DNA from: Candidatus Mnemosynella biddleae
GTDB lineage: Archaea; Halobacteriota; Archaeoglobi; Mnemosynellales; Mnemosynellaceae
Reading direction: 5' to 3'
NCBI GenBank assembly: GCA_002011165.2
Contig: MTMI02000009.1
Location: 124,001 to 188,000, forward strand
DNA: 64,000 nt
The translations under genes were made by a program, and so were the position numbers. The stretch's first letter is position 1; the number at the start of each line of letters is the position of its first letter. Below are positions 27,804-36,552 of the stretch, in pieces. The notes beneath the pieces were generated by a model that made no database searches, was not told the DNA's origin, and saw only the letters and a list, made by a program, of their open reading frames with translations.

Positions 27804-28953
27804 ATTTTTCGGATATGAAAGAGAAGAAGGAGTGGGCACAAGGAATTATGTTGCTATTCTTCCTTCAGTTGTCTGTGCAAACGAAGTGGCGAGAATAATA
27901 GAAGAGAGAGTGGAAAATTCAAGGGCATTTCTCCATCACCAAGGATGTATCCAACTCGGAAAAGATCTAGAAATGACTTTTAGAGCTCTCGTAGGTTTTG
28001 GAAGAAATCCAAATTGTCATTCGGTTCTCGTAGTTTCTCTTGGGTGTGAAGCAATAGATGCCGAAAAACTTGCGGATGAAATAGCAAAAAGTGGAAAAAG
28101 AGTTGAACTTGTCAGAATTCAAGAGGAGGGAGGGACGCTCAAAGCAATAGAAAAAGGTGTGAGAATAGTAAGAAAAATGGCTGAAGAAGCTGGAAAGGAA
28201 AAAAGAAGATCATTTGATGTTTCTGAATTAACAGTTGGAATAAAATGCGGTGCTTCTGATACAACTTCTGGAATAGCTTCAAATCCTGTAACAGGTTACG
28301 CTGCAGATCTGCTCGTTGAAAGAGGAGCAAGAGTGATTATTGGTGAGACAACAGAGATTATTGGAGCGGAACACATCTTAGCCAAGAGAGCAAAAGATAA
28401 GGAAGTGGCGAAAAAACTTCTTGAAGCTGTTCAGATGATGGAAAGGGAAGCAGAGAAAATGGGTGTAGACCTCAGAGGTTCTCAGCCTACTCCCGGAAAT
28501 ATAAAAGGAGGTCTTACAACAATTGAGGAGAAATCCCTTGGAGCTATTCTAAAAGGAGGTACTTCTGAGCTTCGAGAGGTAATAGAATATGCAGAGATTC
28601 CAAAAGAGAGAGGTCTTATTGTTATGAACTCTCCTGGAAGAGAGGTAGAGGTTGTTTCCGGATTTATGGCATCCGGAGCACAACTTGTTGTATTCTCAAC
28701 GGGTCTAGGAGCTCCCTTTGGTCTTCCAGTCGTTCCGGTCATGAAAGTAACTGGAAATCCGAGAACAGCACTCGAGAAAGCGGATGATATAGATGTGGAT
28801 GTCTCGCGAATCCTCAGAGGAGAAGAAAGTATCCAAGAGGCAGGAAAAAGAATCTACAATGAAATTCTTGAAGTTTCATCCGGAAAACCTGTTAAAGCTG
28901 AGATTCTGGGCTACAGATTCGTTGATATCTGGCGGATAGGACCAACACTCTAA
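27784..28953 (+). CDS. UxaA/SuyB-like large subunit (sugar-acid dehydratase or sulfolactate lyase)
   Basis: A 389-residue protein of the UxaA C-terminal family, which eliminates water or sulfite from hydroxyacids. Conserved parts are GTRNYVAILPSVVCANEVA, HHQGCIQLGKDLEMTFRALV, VSLGCEAID, GIKCGASDTTSGIASNP and GNIKGGLTTIEEKS; conserved cysteines likely bind metal or an Fe-S cluster. The GTG start lies inside the small-subunit gene. Galactarate, altronate and sulfolactate are known substrates of relatives; which applies here is unknown. Confidence 0.85.
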   Translation: MEISENEFFGYEREEGVGTRNYVAILPSVVCANEVARIIEERVENSRAFLHHQGCIQLGKDLEMTFRALVGFGRNPNCHSVLVVSLGCEAIDAEKLADEIAKSGKRVELVRIQEEGGTLKAIEKGVRIVRKMAEEAGKEKRRSFDVSELTVGIKCGASDTTSGIASNPVTGYAADLLVERGARVIIGETTEIIGAEHILAKRAKDKEVAKKLLEAVQMMEREAEKMGVDLRGSQPTPGNIKGGLTTIEEKSLGAILKGGTSELREVIEYAEIPKERGLIVMNSPGREVEVVSGFMASGAQLVVFSTGLGAPFGLPVVPVMKVTGNPRTALEKADDIDVDVSRILRGEESIQEAGKRIYNEILEVSSGKPVKAEILGYRFVDIWRIGPTL

Positions 28954-29024
28954 ACCTCGAGGCAATAATACTTTCACACCGCATCCATCATATATTTCAA
29001 AAACCAAATTCTGATTTTTATATT

Positions 29025-30110
29025 GTGAGTAAAGTGAAGAAATTTAAGTATCTCTCGATTCAGACTTCAAATGAGGTTGTAGAGGTTCCAATTTATAATG
29101 CATCCTCTAGAGGAGAGTCATTTCCCCTTCACAAAACGTTGGTTTCCAACTTCTGCAGAAACAACTGCAAATATTGTGCGTTTAGGAAAGAAAGAAGAAT
29201 CAGAAGAGAGGAGATTGCTCCAGAAGAACTTGCAAAAATCTCATATTACTTGTGGAGAAAGGGAGTGATAAAAGGGGTTTTTTACTCCTCGTCAATAAGA
29301 GATCCAGAAGAGGATTCTGAAAGAGTTGTTCGAACTGCAGAGTATCTGAGAGCCCTCGGATATTCTGGATATATTCATCTTAAACTTATGCCTGGATGTT
29401 CAAAAGACGTCATAAGAAGGGCCTGTAAAGTTGCAGATAGAGCAGGGTTTAATGTCGAGAGCTCTCCCGGATTTTTTGAAGATCTCTGCCCGGATATTGA
29501 TCTGAAGAGAGATATTCTGAAGAGATTTAAATGGATGAGAGAAGAAATGAAGAAATCTGAAAGAATGAAGAGCGGAATGGATACCCAATTCGTCCTCGGA
29601 GCTAATGAAGAGACCGACTACGAAGTAGCATCCTTTACCGAGATGCTATACAAAAAATTCGGATTGAGAAGAATCTACTATTCACCATTTAAACCCGTGA
29701 AGGATACTCCTCTGGAAAATAACCCTCCTTGTTCTAAAACTAGGGAGATCAGAATGTACCAACTCTCATTTCTTTTAAGAGACTACGGAATGAGTTTGAG
29801 AGATCTGGATATTTGTTTCGATGAGAGAGGATTCCTAAAAAATGGAGATCCGAAAAGAATTTACTTTGAAGAGTTTAAGGATGATATTCTCGTGGATCTC
29901 AAAGAAGCATCGATAAAAGATCTCATGAGACTTCCAGGAATAGGAATGAAGAGAGCGAGGAAGATAATAGAATGGAGGAGGAGAAGAGAAATTAGAGATT
30001 GGAGAGATTTCTCAAAAGCAAGCGGATTGAGTGATGAATGGAGAAGGATTTTGGAGCCTCACCTTGTTTTTGATGAGAGGCAAACTAGAATCCCGGAGTG
30101 GGTGAGATGA
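29025..30110 (+). CDS. radical SAM protein with C-terminal helix-hairpin-helix (putative DNA modification/repair)
   Basis: A radical SAM enzyme with CRNNCKYC near residue 45 as the [4Fe-4S] site, and a C-terminal helix-hairpin-helix DNA-binding motif LMRLPGIGMKRARKIIEW around residue 305. This resembles the TIGR03916-type 'putative DNA modification/repair radical SAM protein', which in bacteria is usually linked to a UDG-like partner. Here the partner gene instead encodes DUF763. The start is GTG, with a TATA-like element (CATATATTT) about 30 bases upstream, so the transcript may be leaderless. It overlaps DUF763 by 4 bases. Confidence 0.85.
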   Translation: MSKVKKFKYLSIQTSNEVVEVPIYNASSRGESFPLHKTLVSNFCRNNCKYCAFRKERRIRREEIAPEELAKISYYLWRKGVIKGVFYSSSIRDPEEDSERVVRTAEYLRALGYSGYIHLKLMPGCSKDVIRRACKVADRAGFNVESSPGFFEDLCPDIDLKRDILKRFKWMREEMKKSERMKSGMDTQFVLGANEETDYEVASFTEMLYKKFGLRRIYYSPFKPVKDTPLENNPPCSKTREIRMYQLSFLLRDYGMSLRDLDICFDERGFLKNGDPKRIYFEEFKDDILVDLKEASIKDLMRLPGIGMKRARKIIEWRRRREIRDWRDFSKASGLSDEWRRILEPHLVFDERQTRIPEWVR

Positions 30111-31162
30111 GGAGGAGCGGAGTTGCTGACCTACCGCTTCACTCTGGAAGGGCTCCGAAATGGCTCTTCGAAAGAATGGTAGAGTTAGCTGATGTTATAA
30201 CCGAGTTCATAGTGATTGAATATGGGGAAGATGAATTTATCAGAAGGATTTCTGATCCCTTCTGGTTTCAGGCTTTTTCTTGTGTTCTTGGATTCGATTG
30301 GCACTCCTCAGGAACGACCACAACCACAACAGGAGCATTGAAAGTCGCCCTTAAGCCAGAAAAGCACGGAATTGCTGTATGTGGAGGAAAAGGAAAAACC
30401 GCTCTGAAAACTCCAGAAGAGATTAAAAAGCTTCCAATGGATATCGAAACAGAAGAACTGATCAGAGTTTCGAGAATGACTGCAAAAGTTGATAATACGT
30501 GCCTTCAAGATGGATATTCGCTCTACCATCACACAATCTTCATCACTGAAAATAAATGGGCAGTGGTGCAACAAGGAATGAATGAGAAACACGCAAGAAG
30601 ATATCACTGGCTTTCAGAAAAGCTAGAGTCCTTTGTCAAAACTCCGCATTCTGGAATATCTGCCGAAAGGATTGAAGAGAGAGTTCTCGATATGACGTCA
30701 AACGAAAATGAGAGTCTAAGAAAGGCCTCTCTAGATGCAATCAGGGAATTCCCATCAATAGTTCGAGAAGTAAAAAGGTTGAAGATGCCATTCCACCACG
30801 AATTAAGAGAGATTGACCTAAGTGAGAGGAGCCTAAAAGTCCTTGAGAGGCTTTACGAGCTTCAACCATCCTCCTATGAAGAGATTGTGGAATTCAGAGG
30901 AGCTGGGCCGAAAACTATTAGAGCACTTGCCCTAGTTTCATCTCTGATCTATGGAGAAGAGATTTCATGGAGAGATCCGGCAAAATACAGCTACGCTCAC
31001 GGAGGAAAAGACGGGACTCCATATCCTGTTGATAAAAGAAATATGAAGAGGAGCGCCGAGATATTGAGAAGAGCAATTGAAGAATGTAAACTCGGAAAAA
31101 AAGAGAGAATTTTAGCTATAAAGAGACTAAGTGACTTCATGCGTAGCCTCGAACATGATTGA
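30107..31162 (+). CDS. DUF763 family protein
   Basis: A DUF763 protein. MRRSGVADLPLHSGRAPKWL, SCVLGFDWHSSGTTTTTTGAL-like segment near residue 73, VCGGKGKTALKTPEEI and SYAHGGKDGTPYPVD are conserved landmarks. A possible helix-hairpin-helix (YEEIVEFRGAGPKTIRALAL) lies around residue 265, which hints at nucleic acid binding. The family has no established function. I start at ATG 30107, which overlaps the radical SAM stop (ATGA), giving tight translational coupling. The 3' end overlaps moaB on the opposite strand by 26 bases. Confidence 0.9.
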   Translation: MRRSGVADLPLHSGRAPKWLFERMVELADVITEFIVIEYGEDEFIRRISDPFWFQAFSCVLGFDWHSSGTTTTTTGALKVALKPEKHGIAVCGGKGKTALKTPEEIKKLPMDIETEELIRVSRMTAKVDNTCLQDGYSLYHHTIFITENKWAVVQQGMNEKHARRYHWLSEKLESFVKTPHSGISAERIEERVLDMTSNENESLRKASLDAIREFPSIVREVKRLKMPFHHELREIDLSERSLKVLERLYELQPSSYEEIVEFRGAGPKTIRALALVSSLIYGEEISWRDPAKYSYAHGGKDGTPYPVDKRNMKRSAEILRRAIEECKLGKKERILAIKRLSDFMRSLEHD

Positions 31163-31652
31163 GGATGTGAGATGCCTCTTTTAGTATTAGCTCTTTCATC
31201 GCAAGTTCGACTGCACGAGGAGAACCCGGGATGCAGAAAATCACCTTCCCCTTTATTACACCTCCGGTTGCTCTGCTTAACATTGCGGAACTTCCAATTT
31301 CCTTCATGCTCAGAGCTCTGAAGAGCTCTCCAAACCCCTCTATTCTCTTCTCAAAATAAGGAGATACAGTTTCAATCGTAATATCCTTTGGAGAGAGTCC
31401 TGTGCCACCGCAAAAGATGAGAAGATCGTCACCACTTTCCAAAAACTCCTGAAGCTCTCTCTTTATCTCATTCTCCTCATCAGGGATGAGAGAATAAGAG
31501 GAGAAACTCTTATCGAGGAGTTCTTTTATTATCCTTCCAGAAAGATCGTCTGCACTCTCTGGAGAGCTTACCCTTCCGAATTTTTCGAATCTGCTGGTAC
31601 TTACAACAACAATTCTCGCTTTGAAACTTCTCTCCTTTTTGTGCTCCTCCAA
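31137..31652 (-). CDS. moaB: MoaB/MogA-type molybdopterin adenylyltransferase
   Basis: Adenylylates molybdopterin in molybdenum/tungsten cofactor synthesis. The motif FCGGTGLSPKDITIETVSPY (about residues 80-99) and the SRATGGVIKGKVIFCIPGSP segment are characteristic. The start is TTG 31652 with GGAGG nine bases upstream, and lies inside the preceding gene (52-base overlap, other frame). It implies that Mo- or W-pterin enzymes exist in the organism. Confidence 0.92.
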   Translation of the reverse strand: MEEHKKERSFKARIVVVSTSRFEKFGRVSSPESADDLSGRIIKELLDKSFSSYSLIPDEENEIKRELQEFLESGDDLLIFCGGTGLSPKDITIETVSPYFEKRIEGFGELFRALSMKEIGSSAMLSRATGGVIKGKVIFCIPGSPRAVELAMKELILKEASHILNHVRGYA

Positions 31653-32002
31653 GAAATTGCCTCCTCCACAGGTCTCCTCTTTATGTCAGCGAGAGTGAAA
31701 GCATAGAAGTATATATGATCTTTCTTCGATAATCCCTCCCAAAGAGACTCATCCACGAGATCTTCTCCAAAATCTCTAACCAGATCCTCATAAGACGCGG
31801 ATTCGATCTTCTCTATTAAAATTGCGAAATTTTCAAATTTTCCTGTTTCGGTGTTCCTCACTCTATAAATCCCGGGATTATAGAAATACCGCGAAATAAA
31901 TGTACACTTTCCTCTCCGGAGTGCCTCCTTAATTCGGAAGGGATCGAGCTCAATAAAGTGAGCTATTCTCTCAAGCTCTGGTTGAGCGTATCTCAATTCC
32001 AC
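31601..32002 (-). CDS. hypothetical protein, 133 aa, overlapping moaB
   Basis: I do not recognise this family. The protein is 133 residues, soluble, with an N-terminal HFIELDPFRIKEALRRGKCT, a central strand-rich part (GIYRVRNTETGKFENFAILI) and a basic C-terminus. It overlaps the moaB gene by 52 bases and is probably co-transcribed with it. Start is GTG 32002 or TTG 31996. The overlap makes the exact C-terminus or the moaB start worth testing. Confidence 0.55.
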   Translation of the reverse strand: MELRYAQPELERIAHFIELDPFRIKEALRRGKCTFISRYFYNPGIYRVRNTETGKFENFAILIEKIESASYEDLVRDFGEDLVDESLWEGLSKKDHIYFYAFTLADIKRRPVEEAISWRSTKRREVSKRELLL

Positions 32003-32049
32003 CCCCTTAAGAAAGTTTCCCGTTGAAGGACTTAATCTTTTTTACTCAT

Positions 32050-32961
32050 TCACTTGTAGGGTACTTCGATTTCCATAAGATCCTCCGCAACTACCGTATT
32101 CGGGAAGATCTTTTTTGCCTCCTCTTCGAGAATTGAGGGATTCGAGCTATATCTTGAGCTTATATGAGTTAAAACAAGCTTTTTAACCTTTGCTTTGGAA
32201 GCAACTTCAGCTGCTTCCATGGCAGTTGAATGAGCGGTTTCGATTGCCATCTCTTTTTCAGCTTCGCTGAAAGTTGCATCATGAATTAAAAGGTCTGCAT
32301 TCATAGCCTCCTTTATCAAGCCCTCATGAGGTCTTGTATCTCCTGTGTAAACAATTTTCCTTCCCGGTCTCGGGGGTCCAACAACTTCAGAGGGATGAAT
32401 GATTCTTCCCTTCCACTCAATCGGCTCTCCTGAATGAAGCTTCGCATACAACGGGCCAGGTGGGATTCCGAGAATCTTTTCTGCTTTCTCTCTATCAAAT
32501 TTTCCTTTTCTCTTTTCCTCTTCAAGAACAAAACCGAGAGAGTTTCTCACGTGAATTGCTTTGATTGCCTTGATCCAATAGCCAGATCTTTTGATAACGT
32601 CTCCGGGTTTCAATTCTTCAATAATGATCTCGAATGAAGGAGAATATCTTCCTGCCGTAACAAGATTTTCGATCTCTTCTCTGCTTTCGAGAGGAGAATA
32701 GATGTAGATAGGTTCCTTTCTTTCCTGAAAACCCATAGACTGTATCAATCCTGGAAGTCCCAAAATGTGATCTCCATGAAGATGTGTGATGAAGATTGCC
32801 TCAATTCTCATACCGCTCTTTGCTTTCATCATCTGTCTCTGAGTTCCTTCTCCGCAATCAAAGAGAATTTTCTCACCTTCTCTTTGAACGAGAATTGCAG
32901 AAGGATTTCTCTTCGTAGTAGGAATTGCCCCAGCTGTTCCGAGAAAGATTACCTTGAGCAC
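32050..32961 (-). CDS. rnz: ribonuclease Z (tRNase Z)
   Basis: Cleaves the 3' trailer of pre-tRNAs so that CCA can be added; all three tRNAs in this window lack CCA and need it. The metallo-beta-lactamase motif THLHGDHILGLPG is near residue 60, with HATFSEAE and the tRNase Z-type IVYTGDTRPHE later. At 303 residues it has the short-form length. Start is GTG with GAGGTGA upstream. Confidence 0.95.
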   Translation of the reverse strand: MLKVIFLGTAGAIPTTKRNPSAILVQREGEKILFDCGEGTQRQMMKAKSGMRIEAIFITHLHGDHILGLPGLIQSMGFQERKEPIYIYSPLESREEIENLVTAGRYSPSFEIIIEELKPGDVIKRSGYWIKAIKAIHVRNSLGFVLEEEKRKGKFDREKAEKILGIPPGPLYAKLHSGEPIEWKGRIIHPSEVVGPPRPGRKIVYTGDTRPHEGLIKEAMNADLLIHDATFSEAEKEMAIETAHSTAMEAAEVASKAKVKKLVLTHISSRYSSNPSILEEEAKKIFPNTVVAEDLMEIEVPYK

Positions 32962-32970
32962 TCTCTCACC

Positions 32971-34308
32971 TCAATTTTTCATACTATGAATTGGAGCTGG
33001 GATTTTTCCACCTCTTTTCACAAATTTTGAAACATCAAACTCTCTTATATTCATCACGGGAGCTCTTCCAAGCAATCCTCCGAGTTCAACCCACTCCCCG
33101 GGCTTTCCAGCAAGAATGACTCTCACTCCAGTTGTCTTATCGTTCATCACTCCGATTGCACATTCATCAAGTATAATCGCAGAGATGATCTCTTCTTTGG
33201 TATCCTCTGGAAGGACGACCATATCTATTCCAACTGAACAAACCGAAGTCATGGCTTCAAGCTTCTCAAGAATGATTCCTCCTTTCTCTACAGCTCTTGC
33301 CATACCAGCATCTTCACTCACCGGAATGAATGCTCCAGAAAGACCTCCAACCGATGAGGATGCCATCATACCTCCTTTCTTTACCGCATCAGTTAGGAGA
33401 GCGAGAGCTGCAGTTGAGCCAGGAGCTCCGCAAACCTCAATTCCCATCTTCTCTATTATTTCCGCAACGGAGTCTCCTCTTTCCGGTGTGGGTGCAAGTG
33501 ATAGATCAACAATCCCAAAATCTACTCCAAGTCTCTCAGCAACCTCTCTTCCGACAAGTTCTCCAACTCTCGTAATCTTGAAAGCAGTCTTTTTTATCTC
33601 CTCGGCAATTTCCCCCAGAGAGGCTCCTTCCATTCTCTCCACCACAGAACGAATGACTCCAGGTCCGGAAATTCCAATATTTATCACTGCTTCACTCTCC
33701 CCCTCTCCATGGAAGGCACCCGCCATGAAGGGATTATCAGGAGGTGCGTTCGCAAATACTACAAGACGAGATCCAAGAATAGGATTAACCGAACAGCACT
33801 CTTTTATTACCTTACCCATTTCAACTGCAGCGGCAACGTTTATTCCACTCCTCGTAGTCGCAACGTTTACGGAAGAGCATACTCTCTCAGTGGAACTAAG
33901 TGCTTCTGGAATAGAGTTTATAAGAAGGTGATCTCCTTTTGTATATCCCTTTTGAACGAGAGCGGAAAATCCTCCGATATAATCGACTCCGACATCCTTT
34001 GCAGCTTTATCCATGGCTTCAGCGAGTTCAATCACGCTGTTGAGCGAATCCGCAAGTTGAGAGATCGGAGAAGTTGATATTCTTCTGTTCACTATAGGAA
34101 TTCCATATTTCTTGCTGACCTCATTTACAACTTCCTTAAGTCTTTCAGCCTTCTCACAGATTTTTTCGTAAATTTTCTCAGCAACTTCTTTGGAATTTCC
34201 ACCAGCACATTCTCTCAGATTCACGCCTAAAGTCACTGTTCTGATGTCCAGATGCTCCACACTGATCATACTGATGGTCTCAAGGATCTCCTCAATAGAG
34301 AACAGCAT
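32971..34308 (-). CDS. DUF711/UPF0210 (PFL family) protein
   Basis: A 445-residue protein of the DUF711/UPF0210 family, which has a pyruvate formate lyase-like fold but no known reaction. Typical parts are [16 protein letters not shown] near the N-terminus, [15 protein letters not shown], and [20 protein letters not shown] in the C-terminal half. The ATG at 34308 has GAGAGGGAT six bases upstream; the longer frame begins with TTG. In many bacteria the family is paired with an ACT-domain protein (UPF0237), and such a gene lies about 1 kb away here at 35376. Confidence 0.9.
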   Translation of the reverse strand: MLFSIEEILETISMISVEHLDIRTVTLGVNLRECAGGNSKEVAEKIYEKICEKAERLKEVVNEVSKKYGIPIVNRRISTSPISQLADSLNSVIELAEAMDKAAKDVGVDYIGGFSALVQKGYTKGDHLLINSIPEALSSTERVCSSVNVATTRSGINVAAAVEMGKVIKECCSVNPILGSRLVVFANAPPDNPFMAGAFHGEGESEAVINIGISGPGVIRSVVERMEGASLGEIAEEIKKTAFKITRVGELVGREVAERLGVDFGIVDLSLAPTPERGDSVAEIIEKMGIEVCGAPGSTAALALLTDAVKKGGMMASSSVGGLSGAFIPVSEDAGMARAVEKGGIILEKLEAMTSVCSVGIDMVVLPEDTKEEIISAIILDECAIGVMNDKTTGVRVILAGKPGEWVELGGLLGRAPVMNIREFDVSKFVKRGGKIPAPIHSMKN

Positions 34309-34329
34309 TTTAATCCCTCTCAATGAATC

Positions 34330-35334
34330 ATGCTCACAAAGCTTTTTATAGATTCCTCTCGCAATCTCAATTTGAGGTTTCGAAAATTGTCTTCCCCTAC
34401 TGTAGCAATTGTAAGAGGAGATGAACCAAAAGAGATGATTAAAGAGATTTTTGAGCTCCTAGACCTATCAACCATATTTCTAGATGAATATCAAAGGAGT
34501 TTTCTAAAACCAAACATCTGTGGAGGGGTTCCGGGGAAACCCGGAAGTTTCACTAATCCAGAACTTGTTGGTTCGCTGATTAAATTCCTAAGAGGATCTG
34601 GGACAGAAATTTCAGTAGGAGAGGCGGACTCGTGCATGTATCCAGCAGATCTAATGCTTAAGGAGACCGGTATAGAGAAGATTTCAATCAGAAATGGAGC
34701 TAAAGTTGTGAATCTTTCAAAAGGCGATATGACGAGAGTTTCTGTATCCGAAGGATCTGCACTGAAGAGTTTCTTAGTGAATAAAGAGGTTGCTGAATCA
34801 GATGCAATAATTTCGATGCCAGTGATGAAAACACATAAATGCACAACCATTACTCTTGGCATGAAGGTTATGTTTGGGGTGCTTCCAGAAAGAAGGAAAT
34901 CAAAGTACCACCCGAAAATTGATGATGTGATCGTAGACGTAAACTCCGCTCTCATGCCCAACCTCACAATAATTGATGCTATAACCGGAATGGAAGGTGA
35001 AGGTCCTTTTCAGGGAGACCCTATTGAGCTGAATCTCGTTATCGCGGGAGACAACGTTGTTTCAACAGATGCCTGTGGTGCATTCGTGATGGGGATTGAC
35101 CCGCTCTCAGTTGAACATCTGAGGCTTGCCTCTGAAAGAGGATTGGGAACGCTGAAGATGAATGAAATAGAAGTAAGAGGGGAGAGTATCGAATCAGTTA
35201 GAAAAGAGTTCAAAAAAGCGATACCGGAGAGAAGAGAAAGAGTGTTAAGTAGAATCTCAGAACGCCTCGGATATGCGGTGATGCATAGACACTACGAAGA
35301 AGCTGTGAGATCTTGGAAGAAAGAGAAAAGATAA
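34330..35334 (+). CDS. DUF362 domain protein without ferredoxin domain
   Basis: A DUF362 protein. [55 protein letters not shown] and [16 protein letters not shown] are the conserved segments. Many members carry a ferredoxin domain after DUF362, but this one does not. Function is unknown; a redox or Fe-S role is only inferred from the fused family members. The first 14 residues are not family-like, and a TTG at 34372 lies about 26 bases after a TATA-like GCTTTTTATA, so the true start may be there. Confidence 0.8.
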   Translation: MLTKLFIDSSRNLNLRFRKLSSPTVAIVRGDEPKEMIKEIFELLDLSTIFLDEYQRSFLKPNICGGVPGKPGSFTNPELVGSLIKFLRGSGTEISVGEADSCMYPADLMLKETGIEKISIRNGAKVVNLSKGDMTRVSVSEGSALKSFLVNKEVAESDAIISMPVMKTHKCTTITLGMKVMFGVLPERRKSKYHPKIDDVIVDVNSALMPNLTIIDAITGMEGEGPFQGDPIELNLVIAGDNVVSTDACGAFVMGIDPLSVEHLRLASERGLGTLKMNEIEVRGESIESVRKEFKKAIPERRERVLSRISERLGYAVMHRHYEEAVRSWKKEKR

Positions 35335-35375
35335 TCTTATAAATTTCGGAGCTCAAAGCATATTGAAGGGAGAAG

Positions 35376-35645
35376 ATGAATGAGAGAGTCGTCATAACAG
35401 TTACTGGAGTAGATCATCCTGGAATTGTTGCAGCGGTAACGAGAGTTCTCGCAGAAAACAATGCAAATATAGAAGATATCTCCCAAACTGTTCTTCAAGA
35501 TCTCTTCACGATGATTATGATCGTGAACGTTGAAGGCGTGAATATGGAAAAGCTTAGAAAAGAGCTTGAAGAAGTTGAGAGAGAGCAGAAAGTGAAGATT
35601 CTGGTTCAACATGAGAACATATTTAGATACATGCATAGAATATGA
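35376..35645 (+). CDS. ACT-domain protein (UPF0237)
   Basis: A single ACT domain of 89 residues, NERVVITVTGVDHPGIVAAV near the N-terminus and EDISQTVLQDLFTMIMIVNV in the middle, matching the UPF0237/GcvR-like group. ACT domains bind amino acids and regulate enzymes or transcription. Its usual genomic partner is the DUF711 gene; here the two are about 1 kb apart on opposite strands, separated by the DUF362 gene. A GAAGGGAG ribosome site precedes the ATG. Confidence 0.9.
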   Translation: MNERVVITVTGVDHPGIVAAVTRVLAENNANIEDISQTVLQDLFTMIMIVNVEGVNMEKLRKELEEVEREQKVKILVQHENIFRYMHRI

Positions 35646-35646
35646 G

Positions 35647-36552
35647 TTATTTTTTGCTCACCATTCTCTCGTAATCGAGTTCTGTGAACACTCCGAAAGA
35701 GTGTATGATTTCGTTCGCTTCTTCGAGGCTTACAGTTTTTTTCAGTGCTTTTGCCAATCTGTTTACATGCTCGCAGACGACTCTAGGATCGAAGAAGAAT
35801 GTTATTGTTGTCAGAAGTGAAAATTCAACATAACGTCCTTTCCTTATTACTGATCCTCCAAGTTCTCCGCTGAAAGATTTAAGTGGTATAGCACTGGCTT
35901 CAGTATTTATATGCTCTACTACCCTTTTCATTCTTTCAGCCATACCCTCATCCATTCCTATAGCACCGAGATATCCTTTGTGAAAAGCAATAATGCTCAT
36001 GTTTCTTAGAAGCTCCTCTTTTCTCAGTTCTCCATCGCTTCCAAATCCAAAAACTCCGAGAACGGAGTTTGGAAGCTCGGAAAGAGCCGAGACCATTAAA
36101 GAATCGCATAAGGGACTGCATAGACCCGATTCATGGCCAATAGCAATTGCATCGCCTCCTGCATCAATTCCAATGACGGTATCAATGTGAAGCTTTTTGC
36201 AGGTCTCTTCAAGACCTCTAACAACTCCTTTCACACCCTTTGTTATATCCACCCCGATGATCTCTCCAAGAATCTCTGATACCTTTCCGACAGTTAAAGG
36301 GATTCCCCCTGCATGACACCCAGGTTGAATCCATGCCGTGGTTTCCGTGATTCTTCTAATACCCTCCAACTCGTCAAGAGCTCTCGGACCCGGTTTGGGA
36401 TCGATGACATATCTGTCCCATATTACGCTTCCAAAGAAGATTTCTCCACCCATCCTTTCTATGAATTCCGCTGTTGGAATTGTAGACGCAATATCTCCTC
36501 CTCCACCTATTCCCAGTACGAGTGCTCTCTTCCCATCCCATTTTTCCATCAT
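35647..36552 (-). CDS. DUF1152 family protein
   Basis: A 301-residue protein of DUF1152, with the glycine-rich nucleotide-binding-type ALVLGIGGGGDIASTIPTA at the N-terminus and IGIDAGGDAIAIGHE around residue 128. The family is found mainly in archaea and has no established role. The start overlaps the stop of the tRNA methyltransferase gene, so they are co-translated. Confidence 0.82.
   Translation of the reverse strand: MMEKWDGKRALVLGIGGGGDIASTIPTAEFIERMGGEIFFGSVIWDRYVIDPKPGPRALDELEGIRRITETTAWIQPGCHAGGIPLTVGKVSEILGEIIGVDITKGVKGVVRGLEETCKKLHIDTVIGIDAGGDAIAIGHESGLCSPLCDSLMVSALSELPNSVLGVFGFGSDGELRKEELLRNMSIIAFHKGYLGAIGMDEGMAERMKRVVEHINTEASAIPLKSFSGELGGSVIRKGRYVEFSLLTTITFFFDPRVVCEHVNRLAKALKKTVSLEEANEIIHSFGVFTELDYERMVSKK

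Noticed and set aside
33116-33931. 271-codon ORF antisense to DUF711
   Set aside because: Ser/Thr/Ile-rich translation typical of an antisense frame in purine-rich coding DNA; no domain features.
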